Positions 1 to 9,908 of a stretch of 64,000 nucleotides of DNA are shown here, piece by piece. The notes under the pieces were generated by a model that was not told where the DNA came from, did not search any database, and saw only the letters and a program-made list of their open reading frames with translations. Source of the DNA: Rhodocyclales bacterium (GTDB lineage: Bacteria > Pseudomonadota > Gammaproteobacteria > Burkholderiales > Rhodocyclaceae); the NCBI GenBank assembly GCA_026399475.1, contig JAPLQY010000088.1, positions 1 to 64,000 of the forward strand. The letters run 5' to 3'. Made by a program: the position numbers and the translations under genes. Positions within the stretch are counted from its first letter, which is position 1. Each line of letters starts with the position of its first letter.

Positions 1-1145
1 CGCCTGTCCATGACACGGACCAGCCAGACCAATATGCTGTGCAACAGGACGAATCCAATAGCAAGAAACCCGAGAAGGGAGGGTGCAAAGTTATGAAACC
101 AGTAGGCACGATTGGTCGAAGCCAACAACAGGATATTGAAATCAATCAACAGAAACGCGAACAGGAGCGTATGGAACTGGAAATATCTTCGGTGCCGCAG
201 CGCCCTCAGCAGCAACGCCCCTGCTGCCAACGCAACGGCAAGCAAGGGCCATGATCCAATCGCAGCCATTGCGACAAGCTGGCTGGCCGGGGTAGCTACG
301 AGGCTGCCGACCAGGTGTGGCGCGCGATTGATGACGAAACTGGCCTTGTAATAAGCGTCCAGCGTTGCGCCCGTGGTGTAAATATCGCCGGCAACTGCGA
401 GACAAAAAGCCAGTATGCCGATGCCGGCAAACAAAACATTGGCGATGAGCAGACGACGAAGATCCATGGGAGACGCGCGAACTCGCTGAGCGAATATGAG
501 GCTGGCCACCAACGCATAGGGCACGAAAATGTATAGCGATTTTCCCAGCACAGCAGTGGCCAGTCCTCCCGCAACTCCTGCTAGTCCGAGCGCGAGATAG
601 TCTCCCCTAACCCAGTCAGCAGTTGATCGGCTGTGCACCCGGTAATGCGCATGAATACACGCCAGACTCAGCAGATAGCAGAACCAGTCGGGACGTGCGT
701 CCCACAAGTAGCTGTGGGCTTCGGGCAGGATGCCGAGAGGAATAAATGCCAGCAGCAGCAGGCTCGCTGCGTGGAACGGACTACCCTCTTGACGGCAATA
801 GTCTGCGCATAGCCGATAGACATAGAAGATACAACCGGCGCAAGCCAGCAGTACGCTTAACCGCACCAGCATGTACAGGCCGAGGACAGTGTCCTGGGGG
901 AAAGCACGTTTGAGCACCAATATGCCCAGATCGAACAGCATCGGGTGATTTTCGATGAAATCCAGATAGGGGCGCTCTCCCCGCTCGAGCGCGAAAGCCA
1001 CGTGCATATGCTCAGCCGCATCGTGATTCAGGCGCAGGCCCACGCATGCCCATATGGCATAGAGCCTGAATAGCAGAAGACCCGCTACCGCAATTGCGAC
1101 AAGATCAGTTCCTCGACGAAAGGCATCTCGCAGGCGGGTATTCAC
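1..1145 (-). CDS. GT-C-like polytopic membrane glycosyltransferase (3' end outside window)
   Basis: Reading leftward from a GTG at 1145 the frame stays open for 381 codons to the window edge, so the C-terminus is missing. The protein has many hydrophobic segments. An N-terminal membrane segment (about residues 15-32) is followed by a loop with LNHDAAEHMH and then ERPYLDFIENHP. An acidic residue in the first large periplasmic loop is typical of GT-C/ArnT/PMT-type transferases that use lipid-linked sugars. It is probably an inner-membrane sugar transferase for a surface glycan or glycoprotein. It lies 61 bp downstream of the FAD oxidoreductase on the same strand and probably ends that operon. 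GTG was chosen because no in-frame ATG lies nearer the upstream stop; a shorter start is possible. The membrane-glycosyltransferase class is fairly safe, the substrate unknown. Confidence 0.6.
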   Translation of the reverse strand, partial: MNTRLRDAFRRGTDLVAIAVAGLLLFRLYAIWACVGLRLNHDAAEHMHVAFALERGERPYLDFIENHPMLFDLGILVLKRAFPQDTVLGLYMLVRLSVLLACAGCIFYVYRLCADYCRQEGSPFHAASLLLLAFIPLGILPEAHSYLWDARPDWFCYLLSLACIHAHYRVHSRSTADWVRGDYLALGLAGVAGGLATAVLGKSLYIFVPYALVASLIFAQRVRASPMDLRRLLIANVLFAGIGILAFCLAVAGDIYTTGATLDAYYKASFVINRAPHLVGSLVATPASQLVAMAAIGSWPLLAVALAAGALLLRALRHRRYFQFHTLLFAFLLIDFNILLLASTNRAYWFHNFAPSLLGFLAIGFVLLHSILVWLVRVMDR

Positions 1146-1206
1146 GATCGCCTACCGGATCGTCCCTGCAGATCGGACGGACGTCGCGACACTCAATCCG
1201 GATGCA

Positions 1207-2763
1207 CTACTTCTGCTCGTGATAGTCATCATCGATATTCACGTCCCAGATCGCCGCCTTGTCGACCTTGCCGTCGAGAATCGCCTCTACCGCCAGTTTC
1301 GCCGTCAGCATCGAATGGTCCTGGTTGTTGTAGCGATGCATGCCATTGCGACCCACCAGATACAGATTTTCCATGCCATCGAGCCAGGCCCTCACCCGGG
1401 GAAAATCCTCATAAGCGCCGAAGTAGGCTGGATAGGTTTTTGGCACGCGAATCACAGTGCCATCCAGCACGTCGGCGCGGTCAATCATGCCAATTTTTTC
1501 AAGCTCTCCTGCAGCAAGATCGATCATCGCCTGATCTTCCTGCCGCCACAGGTCATCGCCTTCCTGACAAAAATATTCGAGCCCCAGCCAGACCTTCTCA
1601 GAGTCTGCAACCAGGTCCGGGCTCCAGTTGTTGAACACCTGCAGACGACCTATGCGCACATCGCGCTCCTGAATGTAGATCCAGTTATCCGGCGGCATGT
1701 TGTCCGCACGGCTACTCTGCGCCTGGCGGTTGGCGCTCATGCGGGAAACCAGTAGTCCGACGGTAATGAAATCGCGGTAAGGCAACGCGGCAGCCACTTC
1801 TCTCACATCGGCAGGCGCCGGAGGCTGCATACCCGCCACCAGATCCTTGACCGGCATGGTCGAAATCACGTCGTCAGCCTGCACTTCGACCACGTTCCCC
1901 GCCGCATCTGTCGTCAGGACGGCAACCACTCGTCCGCCCTCGTGGCGCAAGCCCGTCACCTTCCGTCCGAAACGGATCTCGCCACCGCCCTCGATCACCC
2001 TGCGGGCCACTTCCTGCCAGAGTTGCCCCGGTCCCAGACGCGGATAAAGGAAGTGCTCGATCAGGCTGGTTTTCGTCGCCTGCTCTTTGGCGGCGCCTCC
2101 CAGGCGCTGGCGCAGGGCATGGCGCAGGGCCTCGACAATGGACAGCCCCTTGATCCGCTGCGCACCCCATTCCGCGCTGATGCGATCGCAGGGAACACCC
2201 CAGACCTTCTCCGTGTAGTCCTTGAAGAAAGTACGGTACAACTCGCCGCCAAAGCGATTGACAAGAAAGTCCTCCAGCGACCGCTCCGTCTTGCGCTGAA
2301 ACAGTGCTGACCATGCATAGCTGACGCCTATCCTGAGCAAACGCACCAGCCCCAGATTCGTCAGCGTCGTTCCATTCAGTTTGATCGGATAGTCAAAATA
2401 CTTGCGCAGGAAATAAATACGCGACAGCCGGTCACGTACCAGCATCACGCGACCGGATGCCAATGCCGCCGTACCGTCAGCGCCGACTCTTCTGGTCTGT
2501 CCCTGATAGGCAAGCTGCACCGTCGGTTCATCCGTGGCGATCGGCAATATCTCGCGCCACCAGTTCATGACCCAGTCCGACTTGGAGAAAAAGCGATGGC
2601 CGCCAATATCCATACGGTTGCCCTTGTACTCGACCGTTCGCGAGATCCCACCCACCGCGTCGGACGCCTCGAGCACGATCGGTTTGGCCCGACCGTCGCG
2701 AATCAATTCCAGCGCTGCCGTCAGGCCTGCAGGCCCTGCACCAATAATGACTATGTTCTTCAT
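1207..2763 (-). CDS. FAD/NAD(P)-dependent amine-oxidase-fold oxidoreductase
   Basis: A 518-aa protein starting at ATG 2763. The N-terminus [18 protein letters not shown] is a Rossmann dinucleotide-binding motif, and the acidic end of the second strand is seen in [10 protein letters not shown]. The fold is that of the amine oxidase/protoporphyrinogen oxidase/UDP-galactopyranose mutase group, with [15 protein letters not shown] as the usual second conserved block and a C-terminal FAD contact near [16 protein letters not shown]. Enzymes of this type often sit in exopolysaccharide and glycan clusters, where they modify a sugar or lipid carrier. That role fits the GtrA flippase 56 bp upstream and the GT-C gene downstream. 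Substrate unknown; UDP-galactopyranose mutase activity is not claimed. Confidence 0.75.
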   Translation of the reverse strand: MKNIVIIGAGPAGLTAALELIRDGRAKPIVLEASDAVGGISRTVEYKGNRMDIGGHRFFSKSDWVMNWWREILPIATDEPTVQLAYQGQTRRVGADGTAALASGRVMLVRDRLSRIYFLRKYFDYPIKLNGTTLTNLGLVRLLRIGVSYAWSALFQRKTERSLEDFLVNRFGGELYRTFFKDYTEKVWGVPCDRISAEWGAQRIKGLSIVEALRHALRQRLGGAAKEQATKTSLIEHFLYPRLGPGQLWQEVARRVIEGGGEIRFGRKVTGLRHEGGRVVAVLTTDAAGNVVEVQADDVISTMPVKDLVAGMQPPAPADVREVAAALPYRDFITVGLLVSRMSANRQAQSSRADNMPPDNWIYIQERDVRIGRLQVFNNWSPDLVADSEKVWLGLEYFCQEGDDLWRQEDQAMIDLAAGELEKIGMIDRADVLDGTVIRVPKTYPAYFGAYEDFPRVRAWLDGMENLYLVGRNGMHRYNNQDHSMLTAKLAVEAILDGKVDKAAIWDVNIDDDYHEQK

Positions 2764-2819
2764 GTGTCCAGAGTGATCCACGCCTCGTTGCCAGGTCCAT
2801 CGTACACGCCACGTCAGAC

Positions 2820-3218
2820 TCAGAATAACAGGCGCTTCCTCAACAAATAGTTGAACAGGAAAGTTAATACGGCCGCAGCCAGCTTGGCCAGTGCCAGCGG
2901 CGCTGCCACGCCTTCCACCATGGCGAAAATGACTCCATTGTTCAGCGCCAGCCCGGCCACACCAATCAGCGTGAACAGGATGGCTTCGACGCCCTCGCGG
3001 TGCGCCAAACGTCGTCGCGCGAAGACCAGACGGGTCGACAACAGGTAGCTTACTGCAGCACCGGTGCAGAATCCGGCGGTTGCCGCCACCAGGTAATGCA
3101 CGACGCGCGCAAGCAGCAGCAACACTGCCAGATCGATCGCGAGCGCCAGCAGGCTCGCCAGAAAGTAGGCGCCAAATTCGCGATGGGCCATTGCTCTGCG
3201 CCAAAGTGCCCGAATCAT
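2820..3218 (-). CDS. GtrA-family membrane protein (putative lipid-linked sugar flippase)
   Basis: A 132-aa protein with four predicted membrane helices (about residues 16-36, 43-63, 80-100, 107-125) and the GtrA-type pattern: a basic N-terminus, [12 protein letters not shown] in helix 1, an S-R-V/F motif after helix 2 ([11 protein letters not shown]), and [10 protein letters not shown] at the end. GtrA proteins are thought to flip polyprenyl-phosphate-linked sugars across the inner membrane for O-antigen, wall or glycoprotein modification. It lies between a large membrane protein and the FAD oxidoreductase on one strand. Its presence suggests that a sugar is handed to the periplasm here, perhaps for the GT-C enzyme at 1-1145. 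Length is normal for the family. Confidence 0.8.
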   Translation of the reverse strand: MIRALWRRAMAHREFGAYFLASLLALAIDLAVLLLLARVVHYLVAATAGFCTGAAVSYLLSTRLVFARRRLAHREGVEAILFTLIGVAGLALNNGVIFAMVEGVAAPLALAKLAAAVLTFLFNYLLRKRLLF

Positions 3219-3299
3219 GTCCGGACCTCATTGCGCGGCCGACACCATGGCGCGAATGATCGCCCTGCGCACAAGGCAGACTGCGCCAGTAGAGAAACC

Positions 3300-5294
3300 T
3301 TACCCATGGGCCAGCCCTGGCTGGCGGAAATCCCGGCAGTCGAACAGGTACTGCGGCCCGCCATATATTGCGCCGGGATCGAAACGCAGACCTGATACCG
3401 CGCCTGCCTTTGGCCAACGGCTTATCACCCAGTCGAGCACCTCGTCCTGGCAGAGGTAGCCGACGCCCGCCCTGGTCGCAAATCCCTGACCGTAGCGATG
3501 CAGATTGCGGATGTCATGGCCCGCGGCGACCAGATTGCGATGGATCTCCGTTATCGCCACATCCCGAGCGGAGATATCGACCTGATCTGGCAGGGTCGAT
3601 ATCGAAACACGCTCCAGACGCCGCCTTACCTCGACCATTCTCGGGCGGGAAAACACGATGCCAATCGCTTGCCAGCTCGTCGCATAACTCGGCGTCTTCA
3701 GCACCAGCCATGTCTCGAGGGCCCGCTCTGGCCAGGCAAGCACATCCCCGCCACGGAGCGGCAAGCTGCTGATCCAGGAAGCTGGATGCGCAGAAAGATA
3801 GTCGCCTTCCATCTGACGAAATGCGCCGCCACGCACATCCCAAAGGCGGGCAGAAACGATCAGGGCCGGTAAGGCTGCCGCGAGGATGATCCAGCGTCCA
3901 GTTCGATGCTGCATGGCGAGCGCCAGAAGCAGGAAGAACAGCCCGTCACCACCAGCCACCAGGAATCCCTTCGCCGCAGGAAAGTCGGCCCACCAGGTGC
4001 CGGGCACCGCGGCGCCGGAAAGTTCCAGCGAAAACCAGTAATTGGGCAGGAGCATCAGAACCAGGCTGGCAGCCAGGGACCATGCCGCAACAGGTCTTGC
4101 AGCCAATGTCTGAATGCCTCCGACCAGCCATCGAGTCGAGCTGTCCCTACTCAGCAAGAGCAAAGCCATGAAAGGGATCCAGGGCCTCACCTCGGGCAGG
4201 CCCCATGCCACGGCGACGATGCCGAGACTGGCGAAAAGGTAGCGTCTTCCGACGACCGACGCGACCCCGAGCAAATCCAGCAGCGCGAAAATCGCCATGA
4301 GTTCTGCCAGCCAGAGGATTCTCCACGGCTGCACCTGAATCACCAGGCGGATCGGCCAGAAGTAGCTGCTCAGCTGAGCGCCGAGGATCGCAAATACTGT
4401 CAGCAGGCACAGCCGGAGGAACAGTTGCCGATGCCTTGTGCTACCGACCCGGCCGGCAAGCCAAAGAATGCCGACAGTCAACAAAATGTCGGAAAGTCGC
4501 AGTACGCCCCAGCCGCCGGGAAACACGTCGTTGGGCGTCGAGGCTCTTGCGGTCTCGATCCATTCCGGGTCCATTACCTGCAGCGATTCAAGGGGCAGCA
4601 GCAGGCTGAGGCCAAAGACCGCGGCGAACAAGACAATGGCGGCGGCAAGCAGCCACTTCTCCGACAAAACCCTGGCGACGGCCAGTAGCGGAATCCAGAT
4701 TCCCATTAGGGGATGCAATGCGATCGAGATGGCCGCCAGAACAAGTGCAGAAAGCCGGCGTCCGGACACCAGCGCGGCAAGTGCCAGTGCGGCGACAGGC
4801 ATCGCCAGTGAACGCGCGGTCGCGAAGTTCTCGTTAAAGCGGAAGGTGCCGAAATTCGGCGAGTAACTGAAGTTTATCGTCGCGCAAAAGAACACCGCCA
4901 GCGTTACCAGCCAAACCGGACCAAAAATCGAGCGCGCCAGCATCAGGCAAGCAAGAATCCAGAGCGCGCCACCAGCCAGGACGATTGCCTGTGCCGCCGC
5001 ATCGAGTCCGACCCAGGCAATCAGGGTGCCGTAGAGTGGAGAGAAAAGACTGAAGTCATCCTGCGAACCCGACAGGAAGAACAACTCCCTGGCATAGGGC
5101 AACGGATCGATCCAGTGCGCCGCCAACAATGAATAAAGTGCGGCGTCATGATGGATGCCCTGATAAACATGGTTGAAAAGCCACAAAACCATCGCCACCA
5201 GTGCGATGATCGTCGCACTTGGAGATGTGAGCTCGATGTCGGTCAAGGCCAGCGCGCGACCGTTCCCATGTCCCGGCGCGCGCGCAGTGGACAT
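3300..5294 (-). CDS. Large polytopic membrane protein, unrecognised
   Basis: A 664-aa protein with at least ten hydrophobic segments in the first 450 residues and a soluble C-terminal part (about 480-664). The first large loop carries [18 protein letters not shown], a histidine/aspartate motif in the place where GT-C glycosyltransferases have their acidic catalytic residue. The overall layout therefore suggests a glycan-handling enzyme, but I do not recognise a named family. It starts 3 bp after the stop of the TPR O-GlcNAc-transferase-like gene, so the two are almost certainly cotranscribed and perhaps functionally linked. Alternatives are a DUF-type integral membrane protein with no catalytic role. 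Confidence 0.7.
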   Translation of the reverse strand: MSTARAPGHGNGRALALTDIELTSPSATIIALVAMVLWLFNHVYQGIHHDAALYSLLAAHWIDPLPYARELFFLSGSQDDFSLFSPLYGTLIAWVGLDAAAQAIVLAGGALWILACLMLARSIFGPVWLVTLAVFFCATINFSYSPNFGTFRFNENFATARSLAMPVAALALAALVSGRRLSALVLAAISIALHPLMGIWIPLLAVARVLSEKWLLAAAIVLFAAVFGLSLLLPLESLQVMDPEWIETARASTPNDVFPGGWGVLRLSDILLTVGILWLAGRVGSTRHRQLFLRLCLLTVFAILGAQLSSYFWPIRLVIQVQPWRILWLAELMAIFALLDLLGVASVVGRRYLFASLGIVAVAWGLPEVRPWIPFMALLLLSRDSSTRWLVGGIQTLAARPVAAWSLAASLVLMLLPNYWFSLELSGAAVPGTWWADFPAAKGFLVAGGDGLFFLLLALAMQHRTGRWIILAAALPALIVSARLWDVRGGAFRQMEGDYLSAHPASWISSLPLRGGDVLAWPERALETWLVLKTPSYATSWQAIGIVFSRPRMVEVRRRLERVSISTLPDQVDISARDVAITEIHRNLVAAGHDIRNLHRYGQGFATRAGVGYLCQDEVLDWVISRWPKAGAVSGLRFDPGAIYGGPQYLFDCRDFRQPGLAHG

Positions 5295-5297
5295 TGC

Positions 5298-7262
5298 TCA
5301 GTTCGCCGTCACTGAAGGCGCAGAAACTATAGCTTCTCTTTTGCCATCCAGCTGGTTCTGCCACATCCGGAAATACAGAGACTCGAGATCCCTGGAAAAT
5401 GTTCGCATATCGAACAGCGGCAGGGACGCCCGGCCTTCGACAAGGCTCTTTCTCAGCGCCGCAAGCCGCGCCTCGTCCTGACACAGCTGCAGCGCGGTAG
5501 CGGCATAGTCTTCAGGTGTAAGCGCGACCAGTTCTCTCAAACCTGCGGCATTCAGCAAACTCTCGCCGACGCGTCCGGCAAACGTCTCGCCGTGCAACGT
5601 TACCATCGGAACGCCGGCCCACAGCGTATCGATCCCGGTGGAATGGGAATTGTAGGGAAACGGATCCAGAGCCAGATCGGCCAATTGCAAACGCGCCAGA
5701 TGTCCGGCCTGAGTATCCGTGCGCAGGGCAAAGATTATCCTTTCCGGATCAATCCCTCTCCCCTCGGCTTCCCGGCGCAAGTTGGACTGTGCGGTGAGCG
5801 AGGGTGCACTCAGCCACAAGACACTGCCGGGGGTCCTGGCGAGAATTCCGCACCACAGATCCCACACGGCCGGATTGAATTTGTAGCTGTTGTTGAACGA
5901 GCAGAACACGAATCCGCTCTCGGGCAACCCGGCCTCCGCGCGCCCAGGCGGCAAACCGAAGATGCGGGTGGCATCGGCGGGAAGATAGCAGTTCGGCAAA
6001 AGGGCGAGTGATTCGGTGAAGTGCGCAGCGTGTTCCAGGGGAGTTGCCGTCGGATCGCCAATCAGATAGTCGGCGAGCCGGACATGGCCGAGGGTTCCCG
6101 CATACCCCAGCCAGTTCGCCTGCACCGGCGCGCAGCGCAGTGCCAGCGATTCCGGGCGGCCGTCCGAAGTCCAGCCCGTAATATCTACCAGAATGTCGAT
6201 TTCGTCCCCCGCAATCCGCTGCGCAGTCTCATAGACGGACATCGCGGCAACATCGATGAAATGATCAAAAGCCTTGATCAGGCGACGGCGAAGGGCACTG
6301 CCGTCATCCACGGCGATCGAATAGCCGAAGACCTCGAAGCGGGAGCGGTCGTGCATCTCGAGCACCTCGGCAACGACAAGTCCGACCGCATGCTGACGGA
6401 AGTCAGCCGACAAATAGCCCAGCTTCAGGCGCCTCGTCTCAAGACCACCGAGCCGTCGTGCCGCCAGCGGAGTCTGCGCCAGAATGTTCTCGGGCAATGA
6501 CAGAGTCACGAAATTAGCCGCAATCCTGCGGTGCTCCTCACCGCTGATTCCGGAAAATGCCAGCGGGTTGAACGGATTGCCTACCGCATCGATAAAATCC
6601 CGACTCAATGAACGCAGGCGTTCTTGCCTTTCAACGAATTCATCCCAATCACAGTTGCGCAGACTCACCGAAAGAAGCTGGCAAAGCAGTTGCGAATTGT
6701 CCGGGTCATTGTTGTGCAACTCACGGAGGCAAACCAGAGCCTCATCGAGCCTATGGACAGATGCCAGAGCTTCCGCTAGGTGCCCGATCGCTTCGACATA
6801 GTCTTCCGGGTGATATTCGATCGCCTTCAGAAGGTGCTGAATCGCCTCGTCCCAGCGATGCTGCTTGAAGCAGGCGAGGCCAAGATTCTTCCATGTCTCG
6901 TAGTCTTTCGGTTCCAGCGCCAGCGCGCGTTTGAAGCAGGCCTCTGCTTCATCCCAACGCAACTGGGAATGCAGGACGATGCCGAGATTGTTCTGCAGTT
7001 CCGGATCCCCGGCATGCCGCGAGACGGCAAACTCGAGCACCGGCAAGGCGTCCTCGAAGCGCCCCAAACCGATCAGGGCGAAGGACAATGCCTTGAGCGC
7101 GAGCGGCTGATTCTGGCGTTGGCCAAGTATTTTCCGTGCAGCATGCTCCACCTCGGCGTAGCTGCACGCAGCCACCAGTTGCATCAGCGCCATCAGTTCC
7201 GGGTCGAGAATCTGGCGGGGGTGTTTCCCCGCAGTCCTGCCCGGCTTGTTTCGCTTCTTCAT
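5298..7262 (-). CDS. TPR O-GlcNAc-transferase-like glycosyltransferase (GT41/SPINDLY type)
   Basis: A 654-aa protein. Residues about 30-210 are TPR repeats (NNLGIVLHSQLRWDEAEACF and ETWKNLGLACFKQHRWDEA are classic units). Residues about 285-640 form a GT41 domain with LGYLSADFRQHAVG (conserved His), LVDITGWTSDGRPES, APVQANWLGYAGTLG, FCSFNNSYKFNP, and HSTGIDTLWAGVPMVTLHGE, which lines the nucleotide-sugar site. GT41 enzymes transfer GlcNAc or another sugar to Ser/Thr of proteins in the cytoplasm. Start ATG 7262 has GAGG about 7 nt upstream. It follows the PilH-like ATPase by 27 bp in the pilin-led gene run, so a pilin or pilus component is a plausible acceptor; this is inference. A second GT41 enzyme lies at 10757-14173. 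Confidence 0.85.
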   Translation of the reverse strand: MKKRNKPGRTAGKHPRQILDPELMALMQLVAACSYAEVEHAARKILGQRQNQPLALKALSFALIGLGRFEDALPVLEFAVSRHAGDPELQNNLGIVLHSQLRWDEAEACFKRALALEPKDYETWKNLGLACFKQHRWDEAIQHLLKAIEYHPEDYVEAIGHLAEALASVHRLDEALVCLRELHNNDPDNSQLLCQLLSVSLRNCDWDEFVERQERLRSLSRDFIDAVGNPFNPLAFSGISGEEHRRIAANFVTLSLPENILAQTPLAARRLGGLETRRLKLGYLSADFRQHAVGLVVAEVLEMHDRSRFEVFGYSIAVDDGSALRRRLIKAFDHFIDVAAMSVYETAQRIAGDEIDILVDITGWTSDGRPESLALRCAPVQANWLGYAGTLGHVRLADYLIGDPTATPLEHAAHFTESLALLPNCYLPADATRIFGLPPGRAEAGLPESGFVFCSFNNSYKFNPAVWDLWCGILARTPGSVLWLSAPSLTAQSNLRREAEGRGIDPERIIFALRTDTQAGHLARLQLADLALDPFPYNSHSTGIDTLWAGVPMVTLHGETFAGRVGESLLNAAGLRELVALTPEDYAATALQLCQDEARLAALRKSLVEGRASLPLFDMRTFSRDLESLYFRMWQNQLDGKREAIVSAPSVTAN

Positions 7263-7289
7263 CGAGGACCTCGGCGCATCCGGTTCAAG

Positions 7290-8189
7290 CTACTTTCGAT
7301 CCGCACCAATCGCCCTCATGAATGCGTTCTCCAGCGAGAGTGCAGGGCGAACTTCAAGCACGACGTGATCCGCGTCGCGCAACGCGGCAAGAAGCGCCCA
7401 AAGACCGGATCGCGCGACTTCGCCAACCCAGCGCCCGGCGGAATCACTGCGCATGCCCTCGACCGGCTTGACGCCCAGACTGCGAACCGACAGGGACTCC
7501 TCTTCCCCGGCGAGTTCCGCCGGAGAACGGACGGCGCGCAGTTCGCCCTGGTGAATCAGGCCGAAACGATCGGCCAGACGTTCGACATCGTGCAGCACAT
7601 GGGAAGTGAAAAACAGGGTGCCGCCCGCCTGCTTGTATTCTGCAAGAATATCCACCACGTCGCGGCGACCTATCGGATCAAGGCCCGACAATGGTTCATC
7701 GAGCACCAGCAGGCGCGGCTTGATGCAAAGCGCCTGGGCGATTGCGACGCGCTGGGTCATTCCCTTGGAAAAGGTCCGGATCGGCCTGCTTGCGACCTGC
7801 GCCAAACCGAGCCGTTCGAGCCAAACGGCGCACTGCGATTTTATGTCGGGCACTTGGACCTGATGCAGGCGCAGGCTCATGGTGAGAATTTCCAGCGGCG
7901 TCAGGTAATCGTAGAGATAGGGGTTCTCCGGGACATAGCCGACGCCCATGCGGGCCGCCGATTTATGCACGGAAACACCGAAAATCTCGGCCGTGCCGGC
8001 AGTCGCCTCGGCGAGTCCAACCAGGATTTTGATCGTCGTGCTCTTGCCTGCGCCGTTGGGGCCCACGAAACCAAAGGACTCACCCTGATCGACGCACAAG
8101 GATATGCCTCTCAGGGCCGATACCGTGGTTCCCCGCCATCCCTTGCGGTAGTCCTTTTTCAACTCGCATACATTAATTGCTGTTGTCAT
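7290..8189 (-). CDS. ABC transporter ATPase, PilH-like
   Basis: A 299-aa ABC-2-type ATPase. Walker A is GPNGAGKST (about residues 44-52), the signature is FSKGMTQR, Walker B is LLVLDEP, and the switch histidine is in TSHVLHD. The segment YVPENPYLYDYLTPLE after the Q-loop recalls ATPases of the PilH group in Myxococcus and Geobacter pilus loci. Its ATG overlaps the stop of the upstream gene by 4 bp, indicating translational coupling. With the permease at 9027-9830 it should form an inner-membrane exporter. In Myxococcus the pilGHI ABC genes are needed for pilus assembly, though their substrate is unclear. The PilH assignment rests on context and remembered similarity, not on a search. Confidence 0.8.
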   Translation of the reverse strand: MTTAINVCELKKDYRKGWRGTTVSALRGISLCVDQGESFGFVGPNGAGKSTTIKILVGLAEATAGTAEIFGVSVHKSAARMGVGYVPENPYLYDYLTPLEILTMSLRLHQVQVPDIKSQCAVWLERLGLAQVASRPIRTFSKGMTQRVAIAQALCIKPRLLVLDEPLSGLDPIGRRDVVDILAEYKQAGGTLFFTSHVLHDVERLADRFGLIHQGELRAVRSPAELAGEEESLSVRSLGVKPVEGMRSDSAGRWVGEVARSGLWALLAALRDADHVVLEVRPALSLENAFMRAIGADRK

Positions 8190-9025
8190 TGCACTCTCGC
8201 CGCTGGGCTTGTGCGCAGAATTGGCCGCCCCTCGGGGTCCAGATCGTAACCCAAACCCAATGGATCCCTCGGCAAAGACTCCAGCAACCCGGCGCTGACC
8301 AGATCATCGAGTCTGCTCAAATTCTTTCCCTTGAACCGGGCATAGGTATCGGCCAACTCACGCAGGCGGGCCAGATCACCGAGACGAACGGCGCGCAGAT
8401 GCAGGTACTTTCTGAAACTGCCGGCCGGTGCTCCGGCTGCCATGGACTCGACCAGATTGGCCGCGGTTCTGGTTTCATAGCCCTTCTCGATCCACTGCGC
8501 AGCGATATTCTGCAAAGCCCATTGATCCTGGGGAACCGTCGCGCGTTCGGCAGCGGCCAGCAACCAGCGCGCACCCTCGGCAGGATCGTGCTTGAAATGA
8601 TAGAAGCCGAACCCGTAATAGAACAACGGCGACCAGTCAAAGGGGCGCGCGTCGGCAGCCCGCTTCAGCACATACAAGGCGGCATCGACCTCTCCGCTCC
8701 ACGGCAGTATGGAGGCGGCGATATAGGAATTGTCCTCGTGGGCCGGATTGAGCCAGGCAATGTCCTTCTGCAGCCGGGCCTGAACCGCATAGTCTTCCTT
8801 GCTCATGCGGTCGGTCGACGCGACCAGAACCCTGAATCCCGCAAGATTTGCAGCCAGATGCCGGTCACCGGCGGCCATCGTCACCTGGGCGAAACGTGGC
8901 AGCGTCGCCAGCAACTCGGCGGCCACCGTTTCGCGCGGCATGGATGACAGATGCCGGGCGGCGAATCCATAGATCACCGCGAAAACCGCGCAGGCAAGGA
9001 AGGTCGCGGCAGCTTCCCGGCGCAC
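8186..9025 (-). CDS. Single-pass membrane protein with helical solenoid, PilG-position
   Basis: A 279-aa protein. I take GTG 9025, one base after the permease stop, with GGGAG 10 nt upstream; a TTG at 9034 overlapping the permease is the alternative. One membrane helix (about residues 7-24) is followed by a soluble, alpha-helical, Ala/Leu/Arg-rich region with TPR-like spacing (for example residues 110-200, with WSPLFYYGFGFYHF). It is sandwiched between the two ABC components and overlaps the ATPase by 4 bp, so it is probably an accessory subunit of that transporter. This is the niche of Myxococcus PilG, but I cannot confirm homology. No catalytic motif seen. Confidence 0.65.
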   Translation of the reverse strand: MRREAAATFLACAVFAVIYGFAARHLSSMPRETVAAELLATLPRFAQVTMAAGDRHLAANLAGFRVLVASTDRMSKEDYAVQARLQKDIAWLNPAHEDNSYIAASILPWSGEVDAALYVLKRAADARPFDWSPLFYYGFGFYHFKHDPAEGARWLLAAAERATVPQDQWALQNIAAQWIEKGYETRTAANLVESMAAGAPAGSFRKYLHLRAVRLGDLARLRELADTYARFKGKNLSRLDDLVSAGLLESLPRDPLGLGYDLDPEGRPILRTSPAARVQ

Positions 9026-9026
9026 T

Positions 9027-9830
9027 TCAGGCAAACTCCCGCCTGGAGAATTGAACCACGGCGACAGCCAGCATAAGACCAATATAGGCCAAGGCCATGA
9101 TGGATGAATATCCGATCAATTCGAGCTTGGGCATCGGTCCATACATCGGCCATTCGCGCCAATCGAGCCGTGAAAGATCGGGTAGCACCCAGCGTGCGGC
9201 ATCCAGCAGCGGGGAAAATCGGGATACCAGTTCCGTGTCGCCGTCCGCACCACGCCCGATGTAGTCAAGGGCCGCCCCCAGGGCCTTGCCACCGATGGCA
9301 AAGGCGGCGCCCAACACCAGCGGCAGGAATGAAACCGTGGCCAGGCTCGCCATGCACATGGTAAAGGCGGCCACCACCGTTGCATCCAGCCACAGGCCGG
9401 CGAGAACCGTCCAGTAGGACAACCCGACGGAAATAGGAAATTCCTGAACATATTGCCCGCCGGCGAATACGACGGCAATACCGAGCAGCAAGCCCATGAT
9501 CACGGCCGCAAGAAGAGACAGCACCAGCACCGCTAGAAAGCGCCCCAGCAGGAAAGCCCCGCGCGGGATCGGATAAGCCAGGGAAAACAGCACGGTGCGA
9601 CGATCAATCTCGCGCGCCACCAGTTCCTGCACCCAGAACAGGTTGAGCAGCACCAGGGAAAAACGGAACCCGGACAAACCGACGTCCAGGGCCACTGTCC
9701 GTGGCTGACGGGGAGAGAAATAACCCGACAGGTAAGCGATGCCGATCAGGCCAAGGCCAAGAAAAAATACCGCCTGAAAACTGCGGCCGCGGATACCTGA
9801 ACGAAGGCCTGCCAACGCAAACTCGAACAT
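9027..9830 (-). CDS. ABC-2 family permease, PilI-like
   Basis: A 267-aa integral membrane protein with about six hydrophobic segments (roughly residues 20-38, 55-75, 95-118, 135-160, 165-185, 240-260). The short cytoplasmic stretch LVAREIDRRTVLFSLAYPIPR before helix 3 is the coupling region usual in ABC-2 permeases. I prefer ATG 9830 (MFEFALAGLRSG) to the one at 9851, because ABC-2 permeases begin with this amphipathic segment and the longer start lies right against a hairpin. It is the first gene after the pilin pair, separated from it by the hairpin at 9852-9871, and its stop abuts the next start. Probably the membrane half of a PilGHI-like exporter. Confidence 0.75.
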   Translation of the reverse strand: MFEFALAGLRSGIRGRSFQAVFFLGLGLIGIAYLSGYFSPRQPRTVALDVGLSGFRFSLVLLNLFWVQELVAREIDRRTVLFSLAYPIPRGAFLLGRFLAVLVLSLLAAVIMGLLLGIAVVFAGGQYVQEFPISVGLSYWTVLAGLWLDATVVAAFTMCMASLATVSFLPLVLGAAFAIGGKALGAALDYIGRGADGDTELVSRFSPLLDAARWVLPDLSRLDWREWPMYGPMPKLELIGYSSIMALAYIGLMLAVAVVQFSRREFA

Positions 9831-9851
9831 ATCGACCACGCAGAAATGCAA

Positions 9852-9871
9852 AGCGCGCTTCGCAGCGCGCT
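9852..9871 (-). terminator. Hairpin between the pilin pair and the ABC genes (attenuator candidate)
   Basis: On the minus strand AGCGCGCT-GCGA-AGCGCGCT gives an 8-bp GC-rich stem closed by a GCGA (GNRA) tetraloop, followed by TTGCATTT rather than a clean U-run. Its place suggests partial termination or 3' mRNA protection, letting pilin mRNA exceed transporter mRNA. This is inference. Confidence 0.45.
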
Positions 9872-9908
9872 CCGGGGAAACAATCCCTTTATTACAAAAA
9901 GCCAGGCA

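Noticed and set aside
6780..8249. Plus-strand open frame of 489 codons opposite the GT41 and ABC ATPase genes
   Set aside because: Crosses the boundary of two genes with clear motifs on the minus strand; composition is that of an antisense shadow.
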